Shown: positions 1 through 7,475, numbered from the stretch's first letter. The stretch is 11,915 nucleotides of DNA from Phycisphaerae bacterium (GCA_029260195.1 JAJDDS010000012.1:1-11915); one strand, 5' to 3'. The notes: generated by a model not told the origin, from the sequence alone. Numbers and translations are program-made.

Positions 1-1
1 C

Positions 2-1429
2 GGTACGCTGGTGAACGATCAGCGGATCGAGGTTCGTCCGCTCGATCATCGCGATCAGATCCTGGTTGGCTCGGTCGAGGTCAAGTACCTGGATGACGTC
101 GAGGACGAACGTCGCAGCACGGTGGTGGTGTCCGACAGCGACCCGACCACGTACGAACCCAGGTATGTTTCGCGCAGCGTGTCGCTGAACCTGAGCGAGC
201 AGCGGCTGGAGATGCTGTACGAGCTGAGCGAGCGGCTGATGAAACTGCGCGAGCCGGGAGCGCTGCTGGAGGACGCGATGGACATCTGCTTCCAGACGCT
301 CCGGTTCGAGCGCGGCGCGGTGGCGGTGCGCAAGCCGAGTGGGCGGGGTGTGGACTGGCCGGTGATTCGCAATCTGGGCGGCGCCGGCGGCGAACTCAAG
401 ATCAGCCAGTCCGTCCTCGGGCGGGCGCTGGACCACGGCGAGCGGTCGATTCTGACGGACACCGCCAACCAGCGCGTCGACCCGACGGTCAGCATGGTTC
501 AGCACGGTATACGGTCGGCCATGTGCGTGCCGCTCAAGCACGAGGAGGAGGTGCTGGGCGTAATCTACGGCGATCGAACCACGACGGGCACGCACTACAC
601 CAGCGAAGACGTCGACTTTTTCGCAGCCATCGCTCGGCAGGTGACCATCGGGTTGATCAATGCGAAGTTGATGGACGAATATCGCAAGAAGCTGGTGATG
701 GAGCGCGAGATAACGCTGGCGCGTGAGATTCAGGAAGGACTTCTGCCCGAGCGGATGCCCGAGCATGAGCAAGTTTCTATCGCGGCGCTGAATGATCCCG
801 GCCGGCTTGTAAGCGGGGACTACTACGACGTCATCGAGATCGGCGACGGTCGGATCGGGTTCCTGATCGCCGATGTGACCGGCAAGGGCGTGGCCGCTTC
901 GCTGCTGATGTGCAACCTGCAGGCGGCGGTCCGGATGACGTTACCGGGCTGCACGGATTTGGGCGCGGTGGTCGGGCGTTGGAACAACCTGATCTATGCG
1001 AACACCGACGCGACGCGGTTCGTGACGTGTCTGACCGCTATTCTGGATCCGGCTGCTCGCGTTCTGAGCTTCGTGACTGCGGGCCATCATCTGCCTTACC
1101 TCGTGTATGGTCCGGACCACCCGCCGCGAGAACTGCTCGCGCAGGCGGACTTTCCGCTGGGCGTGGTCCCCGATGCGACGTTCACCGCCCACACGTTGGA
1201 GCTCGGCGACGCGCCCTGTGCGATCTATGCCTACACCGACGGCGTACACGAAGCCATGGACCTTGACGATCAACCGTTCGGCGTGGAGCGGATGGACGAG
1301 GTGCTGCGGACCTGTGCCACGCTTGAGCCGGGCGTCCTGATTCGCCGGATGCGCAAAGCGATCGCCACGCACTGCCGCGATGCGCCTCAGAGCGACGATA
1401 TCACCATCTTCGCCGTACGGCTGACCTGA
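2..1429 (+). CDS. FHA-GAF-PP2C (SpoIIE/RsbU-like) serine/threonine phosphatase, 5' truncated by window edge
   Basis: This is a cytosolic signalling phosphatase of the SpoIIE/RsbU PP2C family, which typically dephosphorylates phosphoserine or phosphothreonine on partners such as anti-anti-sigma factors. Numbering from the first visible codon (nt 2), the frame opens with GTLVNDQRI, the conserved GT-x-V-N signature near the end of an FHA phosphothreonine-binding domain. The gene therefore starts left of the window, and the GTG at position 11 is the Val of that motif, not a start. A GAF sensor domain spans about 65-223, then a charged helical linker to about 250, then the phosphatase. Metal-binding and catalytic motifs are intact: GDYYD (D273, D276), ADVTGKG (D291), TAGHH, YTDG (D413) and SDDIT (D465, D466). 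The stop is TGA at 1427-1429. FHA plus GAF suggests control by phosphopeptide docking and a small ligand; the partners are unknown. No anti-sigma or STAS gene is next to it. Confidence 0.93.
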   Translation, partial: GTLVNDQRIEVRPLDHRDQILVGSVEVKYLDDVEDERRSTVVVSDSDPTTYEPRYVSRSVSLNLSEQRLEMLYELSERLMKLREPGALLEDAMDICFQTLRFERGAVAVRKPSGRGVDWPVIRNLGGAGGELKISQSVLGRALDHGERSILTDTANQRVDPTVSMVQHGIRSAMCVPLKHEEEVLGVIYGDRTTTGTHYTSEDVDFFAAIARQVTIGLINAKLMDEYRKKLVMEREITLAREIQEGLLPERMPEHEQVSIAALNDPGRLVSGDYYDVIEIGDGRIGFLIADVTGKGVAASLLMCNLQAAVRMTLPGCTDLGAVVGRWNNLIYANTDATRFVTCLTAILDPAARVLSFVTAGHHLPYLVYGPDHPPRELLAQADFPLGVVPDATFTAHTLELGDAPCAIYAYTDGVHEAMDLDDQPFGVERMDEVLRTCATLEPGVLIRRMRKAIATHCRDAPQSDDITIFAVRLT

Positions 1430-1456
1430 TCCGCCCACGGCGCCGACGTCCGACGA

Positions 1457-1512
1457 CGAGCCAAGGACTTCAGCCCTCGCGGACGTCCGCGCGGGATGAA
1501 TCCCGCGGCTCG
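1457..1512 (+). repeat. Cloverleaf-like palindromic interspersed repeat, copy 1 (intergenic, slightly decayed)
   Basis: This 56-bp element begins 27 nt after the phosphatase stop. It is bounded by CGAGCC and GGCTCG, which pair with each other. Inside are three consecutive inverted repeats: a first hairpin (arms around a TC loop), the perfect palindrome GCGGACGTCCGC, and GCGGGAT-GA-ATCCCGC. The reverse complement of 5537-5592 matches it at all but two positions (52 of 54 in the core). Both differences (A at 1463 and C at 1474) fall in the first hairpin and each breaks a base pair that is intact in the other copy, so this copy looks like the decayed one. By position it could act as an RNA 3' structure or weak terminator for the phosphatase gene. 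It could equally be an inert mobile REP- or MITE-like element. No target duplication is visible. Confidence 0.88.
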
Positions 1513-1630
1513 CGGATCGGCTTGACTACGTGCGTGATCGAAAAGAGACGATAGAATACCGCAGCCGACGCACGTCGCCCGATCGCGGAAGCGTTTTTGG
1601 GCGCGTTGGGACAGGTGTTTCTCGGAGGTT

Positions 1631-1646
1631 AAGGAGTCGACGGTTG
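1631..1646 (+). promoter_or_regulatory. Ribosome binding site that fixes a TTG start for the WD40 gene
   Basis: AAGGAG at 1631-1636 is followed by seven bases and then an in-frame TTG at 1644-1646. A second GGAGG lies just upstream at 1624-1628. This is the best-spaced Shine-Dalgarno/start pair in the region. The protein beginning here has a compact export signal (MRRRVS followed by a hydrophobic stretch). The longer in-frame GTG start at 1530 would add an arginine-rich leader with no recognisable character. The ATG at 1662 would remove the positive n-region of the signal. Confidence 0.7.
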
Positions 1647-3572
1647 CGACGACGAGTGTCGATGTGGATCGTATTCTGTGCGGTGGCGGTCACGAGTGGT
1701 GCCGCTGCCAACGGTGAACCGCGCGCCGATCGCCGGGGTGATCCGCTTCCCACCGGCGCGATTGGTCGTTTCGGCAGCGCTCGCCTGCGACACGGTGACG
1801 CGGTCCGTTGTCTGGCGTTTTCGCCGGACTCGAAGTTGCTGGCGTCGGGCGGGGCGGGCAAGGACGGAACGATCCGGATCTGGGACGTCGCGAGCGGGCG
1901 CGAGATTCGCCGCATCCCCAGCGGTCAGGGGTCAGTCGGCTCGGTGTGCTTCTCCCCGGACGGTCGCGTTCTCGCCTCCGGTGGTGGCCGCGGGGCGGCG
2001 CTGCGCCTTTGGAACATCCTCACCGGCGAGCTGATCCGCCAAGTTCGAGTCAGCCCGCAATGGGCGATCGTCAATAGCGTTACGTACTCGCCCGACGGCG
2101 CGATGCTCGCCACCGGTAACAGCAACTCCGTCATTAGTTTGTGGGACCTCAAAACCGCGCACGAAACCGCGCGGTTGGAATCGCCCGGCGACGGAGGTAC
2201 GTCGCCGCGGTTCGCGCCGGACGGGAAGACGTTGTTATCCTGGAGCGCGTTCAGCCGGACCATCCGCATTTGGGACGTCCAGGCGGCGGAGCGGGCTTTC
2301 GAGATTCCACGTAAGGACGTATCGAGCGCAGCCGTCTTTGCGCCCGATGGACGATCCTTCGCCGCCGGTTGCACGGATGGGACAATCCGCGTCTGGAGCG
2401 CGGCCATGCAGAATGAGGTCGGCGAACTCAACGGACACACCGACGCGGTGACGGCGGTCGCGTACCTGCCCGGTGGCAAGCGACTGGTTTCGTCGTCGCG
2501 GGATAAATCGATTCGCATCTGGGACCTCGCGACGCACTCGGAGCTGCGACGAATCGACGTCGGCGACCTATCCCCCCAGGTGGTTCCATCGCCCGACGGG
2601 CGCACACTGGCGGTGCGATTCAAAGAGCGGTCCGGCATCCACTTGTGGGATGTGGCAGAGGCCGCGAAAACGCTCGGCGTGGACGACGATCGGCCATGGG
2701 ATCACATCGCCGTTTCGATGGACGGGGACCGGGTGGCTGCCTCACGGTTCCGGCGGTTGGAGGTCTGGGACGTCGCAACGCGCAAGCTCGGCAACGCGCT
2801 TGAGACGGACATGGGAGCCGATGAGATCGCGTTCTCCCGCGACGGAGCGAGCATCTCTGCGCGGTGCGTCCGGGGGTTCAGCATGGACCACTTCGAGTCG
2901 ACCGTTCGGTCCTGGAATACTGCGACCGGCGAGGACGCGCTGCGCATTCGCGGCGACCGGCGTGGCGGGTCACTCTCGCCGGACGGAGAAACTCTCGCGA
3001 CCTGGGGATATCTCAAACCGATCCAGTTGCGACACTTGGCGGGCGACGAAGTTCTCGACCTGGCAGCCACGGCCCCCGCGTGGAAGCTGGCGTCCGCCTA
3101 TTCCGCCAACGGAAAGCGGTTCGCGGTCGCATTCCCGAGCGGCGAGATACGCTTTTGGAAAGTCGCGACCGGGGAACCCGAGGACACACTTCATGCCGAA
3201 CTCGACCACATCGACACCATCGCACTGTCAACGGACGGAGCGTTGTTGGCTTGTGCGACAGCCGGGCAGGCGAACAAGACGCCGCCCGCGGTCAAGCTAT
3301 TCGACGTCGGGAAGGGGCAGCCTTTGCGAACGATCGGAACGCACGAAGTGCCGGTGCGCCTACTGGCGTTTTCGCCCGATAGCCGCCTGCTCGCTACGGC
3401 TGGAAGCGATCGGCTGATCCGTCTGTGGAATCTGGCGGACGGCATCGAGGTTGCCAAGTTCCAGGATGTCGGCAACACGCCGGTATCGCTGGCTTTCACG
3501 CCGGACGGGAGGTCCGTCATCACCGGCATGTCCGGCGGCGACGCCTACATTTGGGCGATCCCAAACCGCTGA
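1644..3572 (+). CDS. Exported WD40-repeat protein with 14 blades (two seven-bladed beta-propellers)
   Basis: This is a 642-residue protein made almost wholly of WD40 repeats, a scaffold fold for protein-protein contacts; no enzymatic domain is present. From the TTG start the N-terminus reads as a signal peptide: an RRR n-region, a hydrophobic core (WIVFCAVAVTSGAAA), and likely cleavage after the AAA before NGEP. I count 14 repeats by their closing strands, in order: IRIWDV, LRLWNI, ISLWDL, IRIWDV, IRVWSA, IRIWDL, IHLWDV, LEVWDV, VRSWNT, a degenerate IQLRHL, IRFWKV, VKLFDV, IRLWNL and AYIWAI. Most are preceded by an 'FSPDG' type turn. Fourteen is exactly two seven-bladed propellers. The final repeat ends five residues before the stop, so the fold is complete. 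The nearby phosphatase gene is on the same strand 214 nt upstream, but nothing shows a functional link. The binding partner is unknown. Confidence 0.9.
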   Translation: MRRRVSMWIVFCAVAVTSGAAANGEPRADRRGDPLPTGAIGRFGSARLRHGDAVRCLAFSPDSKLLASGGAGKDGTIRIWDVASGREIRRIPSGQGSVGSVCFSPDGRVLASGGGRGAALRLWNILTGELIRQVRVSPQWAIVNSVTYSPDGAMLATGNSNSVISLWDLKTAHETARLESPGDGGTSPRFAPDGKTLLSWSAFSRTIRIWDVQAAERAFEIPRKDVSSAAVFAPDGRSFAAGCTDGTIRVWSAAMQNEVGELNGHTDAVTAVAYLPGGKRLVSSSRDKSIRIWDLATHSELRRIDVGDLSPQVVPSPDGRTLAVRFKERSGIHLWDVAEAAKTLGVDDDRPWDHIAVSMDGDRVAASRFRRLEVWDVATRKLGNALETDMGADEIAFSRDGASISARCVRGFSMDHFESTVRSWNTATGEDALRIRGDRRGGSLSPDGETLATWGYLKPIQLRHLAGDEVLDLAATAPAWKLASAYSANGKRFAVAFPSGEIRFWKVATGEPEDTLHAELDHIDTIALSTDGALLACATAGQANKTPPAVKLFDVGKGQPLRTIGTHEVPVRLLAFSPDSRLLATAGSDRLIRLWNLADGIEVAKFQDVGNTPVSLAFTPDGRSVITGMSGGDAYIWAIPNR

Positions 3573-3583
3573 CCGAGCGGCTG

Positions 3584-5809
3584 CTATCGCGACGGCGTAC
3601 CGTTGACCGTTAGGGTCACCGTCCCCACGCCGCCGCCGTCGTCGAAGCTCAATACGTCCATCGGGCACACCGTCACACAGATTCCGCAATGGATGCAACT
3701 GGTGTTTTTGTTCGAGAACTCCGCCCGATTCTTCGCGAAACCCATCACGTCGATCCCCACCTGACAATACCGGGAGCACTCGCCGCACGTGATGCACTTC
3801 TCATTGCTCACGATCCGCAGTCGACCAAACCACTTGCTCCAAAGCTGCATCCACTTCGCCAGAGGACACCAGTATCGACACCACACCTTCCCACCCGCGA
3901 TCGGGTACAGCGAAACCGGTATGATCGCAGCCAGCCAGTAGTCGGTGATCCACCCGTACGACGAAATGGCGGACGCCGCCCAGCCCTCGGCGTTGAACGC
4001 GGTGGACCCGGCGTACATTCCGAATCCAACCCGCACGAGCACGAACGCAGTCGCGACAAACGCCCAGATCATCACGGCCATGCTCATCCATTCCCAGCGC
4101 CGGCTGACCTTGCCCTTGGGCGCCAAGTGTCGCCACCTGTCACCCAACGTTTCAGCCAACCCCCCGCAGCCGCAGAACCACGTGCAGTACCGCTTGCCGT
4201 GGAAGATGCTGAGGATGGGGATGATGACAAACGTCGCGAGCAGCCCGTAGATGAGATAGAAGAGTCCGACGTCGAAGAAGAACATCGAGAAGTACAGCGG
4301 AAACGCCAGTTCGATTCCGAAGGCGTGCCAGTAATTCCCTGCTCGCCCCAGCCACATGTTGTCACCCACCTTGTGATGGACCCAGTACATGATGACGGCG
4401 GGGATCATAAACCCCAGCGTCCACTGAACCACGATCAGCGTGATGTATCGCTTCTTCTGGTAGCTGTCGTTGTAGGCGACGCCCCAACGGCGGTAGGCAT
4501 TGAGTCCGAAGTAGGTCATGGCCAGCGAGTAGAGGGCTGCGTACCAGAAGACCGGGTCGACGCGGACAGCCTGGCCGAGGAACGACGGGGTTATGAAAGT
4601 GACAAGGTTTGGCACTTTGTCAAAAAACTGCCCCGGCGCGAAAGGCCAAGCCGGTTTCTTGACGCCGTAGATCGTGTAGCAAATCAGAAAGGCGATCCCG
4701 AGAGTACACCAGCGACGGGCGTCCCAGGTCTTCTCGAGCTTGACGCCAATTCGATCGAAGAACCGTAGCGGCAGGTCAGCCCCGATGCAACGGAACACAT
4801 GCTCGTGTCGTAATGTCTGTTTCTCGCCGGTGTCGACGTGCTCGATATCAATCTCGTTTGCACGGATTTCAGCCGCCTTGTGCGACAGATGCACCGCGAT
4901 CTTCCCGTCGCGGGCGCGTTCTGCCACCGCGTCGATGTTGCGCTTCTTGGGGAACGTGAACTCCCGGTCCGGCGCGACCAGCGCCACCCGATTGCCCCGG
5001 TCAGCCAGCACGACCGCGGCTTCACACGCGACGTCGCCGGCCCCCAACACCACCAAGTCCTTGTCCGCCCATACATCGGGGTCAGCCACGTTTTGGCTGA
5101 TCTTGTCGGCGTGGTCGGTTTCGCCGGGCACGCGGAGTTTTCGCGGATTGCCCGCCATCCCGATGGCGAGGACGACGCGCCGGGCGTGGTAGGTGCTCTT
5201 GTCCGTGGTGACCACGAACGAGTCGGTGTCGGGCCGGCGTTGAATGTCGGTGACCTGCTCGTACTCGCGGATGCGCAGCCCCAGCGCGGGAATCTGCTCG
5301 TCCCACTTGGCGAGCAGTGCCTCCTTGGCGCATTCCTCGAACCACAGACGCGACTTGAGTTCGACGTGTGCCGGTTCGGCGAACAGCGGCTTGCCCTTGG
5401 TGAAGTTGCGGATGAGTTGCCCGGCGCGCTGCTGCTCGATGACCACATAATTCAAACCGAGTTGGTCGCACCGATCGGCTGCTCCGAGACCACTGCTGCC
5501 CGCCCCGACGATGAGCACGTCAAGCGTGTCGTCGCACGAGCCGCGGGATTCATCCCGCGCGGACGTCCGCGAGGACTGAAGTCCTCGGCTCGCCATCGGA
5601 TACGGCGCGGCGCTGTCGACGACGTCAACGCCGGCGTTGAGCCCCAGCTTGATCAGCGGTGTACCCGCGATCTCGCCGACCATATACAGCCCGCGCACGT
5701 TGCTCTGCCCGGCGTCCTTGAGTACGGGCAACCGTCGCGCCGTCTCCGGATCGAAGGATCGGTCGAAGAGACCTCTTACCGCGTTGATAGCCGCTGAATA
5801 CGTCGACAT
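3584..5809 (-). CDS. FAD/NAD(P) oxidoreductase fused to NapH/CcoG-like membrane 4Fe-4S ferredoxin module
   Basis: This 741-residue fusion probably moves electrons from NAD(P)H through FAD to membrane-attached iron-sulfur centres; the acceptor is unknown. Residues about 12-68 form a leader with the flavin-domain-like motif GLYMVGEIAGTPLIK. Residues 76-94 are encoded by an inserted repeat. From about 98 runs a thioredoxin-reductase/YpdA-like core with GAGSSG (G102-G107, FAD) and GAGD (G256-D259, NAD(P)). It has no TrxR-type CxxC. After about 385 come roughly six membrane segments. Cysteine motifs are C542-x3-C-x-C548 and C644-x3-CP (Fer4_5 type), then two ferredoxin CX2CX2CX3C clusters (C672/675/678/682 and C705/708/711/715-P), giving eight ferredoxin ligands for two 4Fe-4S centres. 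GGGAG lies 11 nt before the ATG. The gene ends 11 bp from the convergent WD40 gene. It may be cotranscribed with the dehydrogenase 142 bp upstream. The architecture is clear; the physiological role is not. Confidence 0.9.
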   Translation of the reverse strand: MSTYSAAINAVRGLFDRSFDPETARRLPVLKDAGQSNVRGLYMVGEIAGTPLIKLGLNAGVDVVDSAAPYPMASRGLQSSRTSARDESRGSCDDTLDVLIVGAGSSGLGAADRCDQLGLNYVVIEQQRAGQLIRNFTKGKPLFAEPAHVELKSRLWFEECAKEALLAKWDEQIPALGLRIREYEQVTDIQRRPDTDSFVVTTDKSTYHARRVVLAIGMAGNPRKLRVPGETDHADKISQNVADPDVWADKDLVVLGAGDVACEAAVVLADRGNRVALVAPDREFTFPKKRNIDAVAERARDGKIAVHLSHKAAEIRANEIDIEHVDTGEKQTLRHEHVFRCIGADLPLRFFDRIGVKLEKTWDARRWCTLGIAFLICYTIYGVKKPAWPFAPGQFFDKVPNLVTFITPSFLGQAVRVDPVFWYAALYSLAMTYFGLNAYRRWGVAYNDSYQKKRYITLIVVQWTLGFMIPAVIMYWVHHKVGDNMWLGRAGNYWHAFGIELAFPLYFSMFFFDVGLFYLIYGLLATFVIIPILSIFHGKRYCTWFCGCGGLAETLGDRWRHLAPKGKVSRRWEWMSMAVMIWAFVATAFVLVRVGFGMYAGSTAFNAEGWAASAISSYGWITDYWLAAIIPVSLYPIAGGKVWCRYWCPLAKWMQLWSKWFGRLRIVSNEKCITCGECSRYCQVGIDVMGFAKNRAEFSNKNTSCIHCGICVTVCPMDVLSFDDGGGVGTVTLTVNGTPSR
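5537..5592 (-). repeat. Cloverleaf-like palindromic repeat, copy 2 (intragenic, structurally perfect)
   Basis: This is an inverted copy of the 1457-1512 element. Read on the minus strand, the 54-nt core (5538-5591) divides without remainder into GAGCC, then GAGGACT-TC-AGTCCTC, GCGGAC-GTCCGC and GCGGGAT-GA-ATCCCGC, then GGCTC. That is an outer stem plus three hairpins with no unpaired linker base. Flanking C and G extend the outer stem to six base pairs. It lies inside the oxidoreductase gene and encodes SRGLQSSRTSARDESRGS in the linker between the N-terminal module and the FAD-binding Rossmann fold. The core is 54 bp, a multiple of three with no stop in this frame, so insertion keeps the gene open. 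In mRNA sense it has the same orientation as copy 1. Confidence 0.9.
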
Positions 5810-5951
5810 CTAACACATGACTCCCACTCGTCACCACCGATCCTATCGAGGGCCGCCCCATGCACAACCTGGCCGCGCGCGGCCTTCATTCCCACGACTC
5901 GGAATGGCGCCCGTAGCTGTGTGATTGGATGGGAATAATGCCCCCGGACGT

Positions 5952-7394
5952 TCACCGCACAGCGCTTCCGATACGGTTGAGGACCAGGAGGCGGAGTTCG
6001 GTCATGTCATCGATGGCGTAGCGGATGCCCTCGCGGCCCAGGCCGGAGTCTTTGACGCCGCCGTAGGGCATCGAGTCGACGCGGAAACTCGGAACGTCGT
6101 TGATCACCACACCTCCGACGTCGAGATGATTCCACGCGTAAAAGGCGTTGTGAATGTCGCGGGTGAACACCCCGGCCTGCAGGCCGAAGACCGAGTCGTT
6201 CACCCGGTCGCACGCGCCGGAAAACGTGTTGAAGGGCTGCAAAGTAGCCACCGGGCCGAAGGCTTCCTTACACGATAGATCGGCGTCCGCCGGAACGTTC
6301 TCGACAAACGTCGCCTCGTAGAATGCCCCGTCGCGCTTTCCGCCACAGACCACTTTCGCACCGCGCGCGACAGCCTCGTTGACCCAGGCCTCCATGCGCT
6401 TCGCGTCGTCCTCGGTGATCATCGGCCCCAAAAAAGTCTCTTCGTTCAACGGATCGCCCGCGATCAGTTTCGACGCGGCTGCCGCCAGTTTGGATTTGAA
6501 CTCCTCGTAGATCGCCTCGTGGATGATGACCCGCTGAACGCCGATGCAGGATTGTCCGGACTGGTAGAACGCTCCGATGATGGTGCGCTGCACCGCGTAA
6601 TCCTGATCGACGTCTCGATCGACGATGCAGGCTGCGTTGCCGCCGAGTTCGAGCACCACCGGCTTCTTACCCGCCTTGGCTTTCAATGCCCAGCCCACCT
6701 CCGGCGACCCGGTGAATGAGAGGAGTTTGAATCGCTCGTCGGTGGTGAACAGGTCGGCTCCTTCGCGCGAGCAGGGGAGGATGCTGAACGCCCCCGGCGG
6801 CAGGTCGGTCTCGGCGAGTATTTCGCCGAGGATCAGCGCCCCGATCGGCGTCCGAGAGGCTGGCTTGAGTACCCACGGACAGCCACACGCGATGGCGGGT
6901 GCGATCTTGTGGGCAGCCAGGTTGATGGGGAAGTTGAACGGCGAGATGAACGAGCAAAGCCCGATCGGTACGCGCTTAGTGACCGACTCATACCCTTGAG
7001 CGCGCGGCGAGATGTCCAGCGGCGCGTATTCGCCGTAGATGCGCGTCGCCTCCTCAGCCGCCAGTCGAAACGTGTCGATCCCGCGCGTGACCTCGCCGCG
7101 AGCGTCGCGAATGGGCTTTCCGGCTTCGACGCAGAGCGCGTACGCCAGTTCCTCGAACCGTTCGCGCATCCTGTCGACGACGTGATTGAGCACAGCCGCC
7201 CGGGAAAATGCCGGCATCGCCCGGCAGGGTGCGACGGCGTCGACTCCGAACGCGATGGCTCGATCAATCACGCCCGCGTCAGCCACAGCCACCCGCGCAG
7301 CCACTTGTGCGGTGTACTTGTTGGCGACCGGAAGATCGGTGTTGGCGGCGACGGGTTTGTTGGCCAGGTAGTAGGGATAGCTGTCTTTGAGCAA
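5952..7394 (-). CDS. NAD(P)-dependent aldehyde dehydrogenase (ALDH superfamily, lactaldehyde/phosphonoacetaldehyde DH-like)
   Basis: This cytosolic enzyme oxidises an aldehyde to its acid, or a CoA ester in some relatives, using NAD(P)+. From the start proposed here it is 480 residues, the normal family length. Visible hallmarks are FISPFNFPIN (N154, oxyanion Asn), SFTGSPEVG (cofactor region), LELGG (E249, general base) and GQSCIGVQR (C283, nucleophile). The 34-residue spacing between E and C is the family norm. The C-terminal block INDVPSFRVDSMPYGGVKDSGLGREG is intact in pieces. It most resembles the subgroup with lactaldehyde, phosphonoacetaldehyde and non-phosphorylating GAPDH-like enzymes; the substrate is not readable. 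Start: the frame is open to a GTG at 7520, but the first 42 residues look non-conserved and span a palindrome. The TTG at 7394-7392 (GAG seven bases before it) gives MLKDSYPYYLANKPV, the usual family N-terminus. A GTG at 7418 is also possible. The oxidoreductase gene follows 142 bp downstream. Confidence 0.9.
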   Translation of the reverse strand: MLKDSYPYYLANKPVAANTDLPVANKYTAQVAARVAVADAGVIDRAIAFGVDAVAPCRAMPAFSRAAVLNHVVDRMRERFEELAYALCVEAGKPIRDARGEVTRGIDTFRLAAEEATRIYGEYAPLDISPRAQGYESVTKRVPIGLCSFISPFNFPINLAAHKIAPAIACGCPWVLKPASRTPIGALILGEILAETDLPPGAFSILPCSREGADLFTTDERFKLLSFTGSPEVGWALKAKAGKKPVVLELGGNAACIVDRDVDQDYAVQRTIIGAFYQSGQSCIGVQRVIIHEAIYEEFKSKLAAAASKLIAGDPLNEETFLGPMITEDDAKRMEAWVNEAVARGAKVVCGGKRDGAFYEATFVENVPADADLSCKEAFGPVATLQPFNTFSGACDRVNDSVFGLQAGVFTRDIHNAFYAWNHLDVGGVVINDVPSFRVDSMPYGGVKDSGLGREGIRYAIDDMTELRLLVLNRIGSAVR

Positions 7395-7475
7395 GAGTGT
7401 TCTCGTCCGAGGGTACACGTTGTCGTCGTTCGCGATTGTATGTCCGGTCACCGCTCGGCACCACGCGCTGGAGGG

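Noticed and set aside
1522..1557. TTGACT (1522-1527) and TAGAAT (1552-1557) as a promoter for the WD40 gene
   Set aside because: The spacer is 24 bp, too long for a sigma70 promoter. TAGAAT alone could still be a -10 box, but no -35 lies at 16-18 bp.
2473..3417. A 314-codon plus-strand frame inside the WD40 gene in another phase
   Set aside because: The translation is arginine/serine-rich without motifs, whereas the main frame has regular WD40 repeats throughout.
3566..3580. CCGCT-5 nt-AGCGG at the convergent 3' ends of the WD40 and oxidoreductase genes
   Set aside because: Only five base pairs, partly inside the WD40 coding end and without a U-tract; too weak to call a terminator.
3689..4768. 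A 359-codon plus-strand open frame opposite the membrane Fe-S module
   Set aside because: The translation is proline-, arginine- and histidine-rich and low in complexity, while the opposite strand encodes intact cysteine clusters and membrane helices.
4838..5797. A 319-codon plus-strand open frame antisense to the oxidoreductase gene
   Set aside because: It has no recognisable domain and lies opposite a gene with many conserved motifs; such antisense frames are common in GC-rich DNA.
5840..5867. Minus-strand TTGTGC-16 bp-TAGGAT as a promoter for the oxidoreductase gene
   Set aside because: Weak matches (three and four of six); the gene may simply be read through from the dehydrogenase.
5871..5884. 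Perfect 14-bp palindrome GGCCGCGCGCGGCC between the dehydrogenase and oxidoreductase genes
   Set aside because: It is simple alternating GC sequence, likely by chance at this composition; with no loop or U-tract it is not a terminator.
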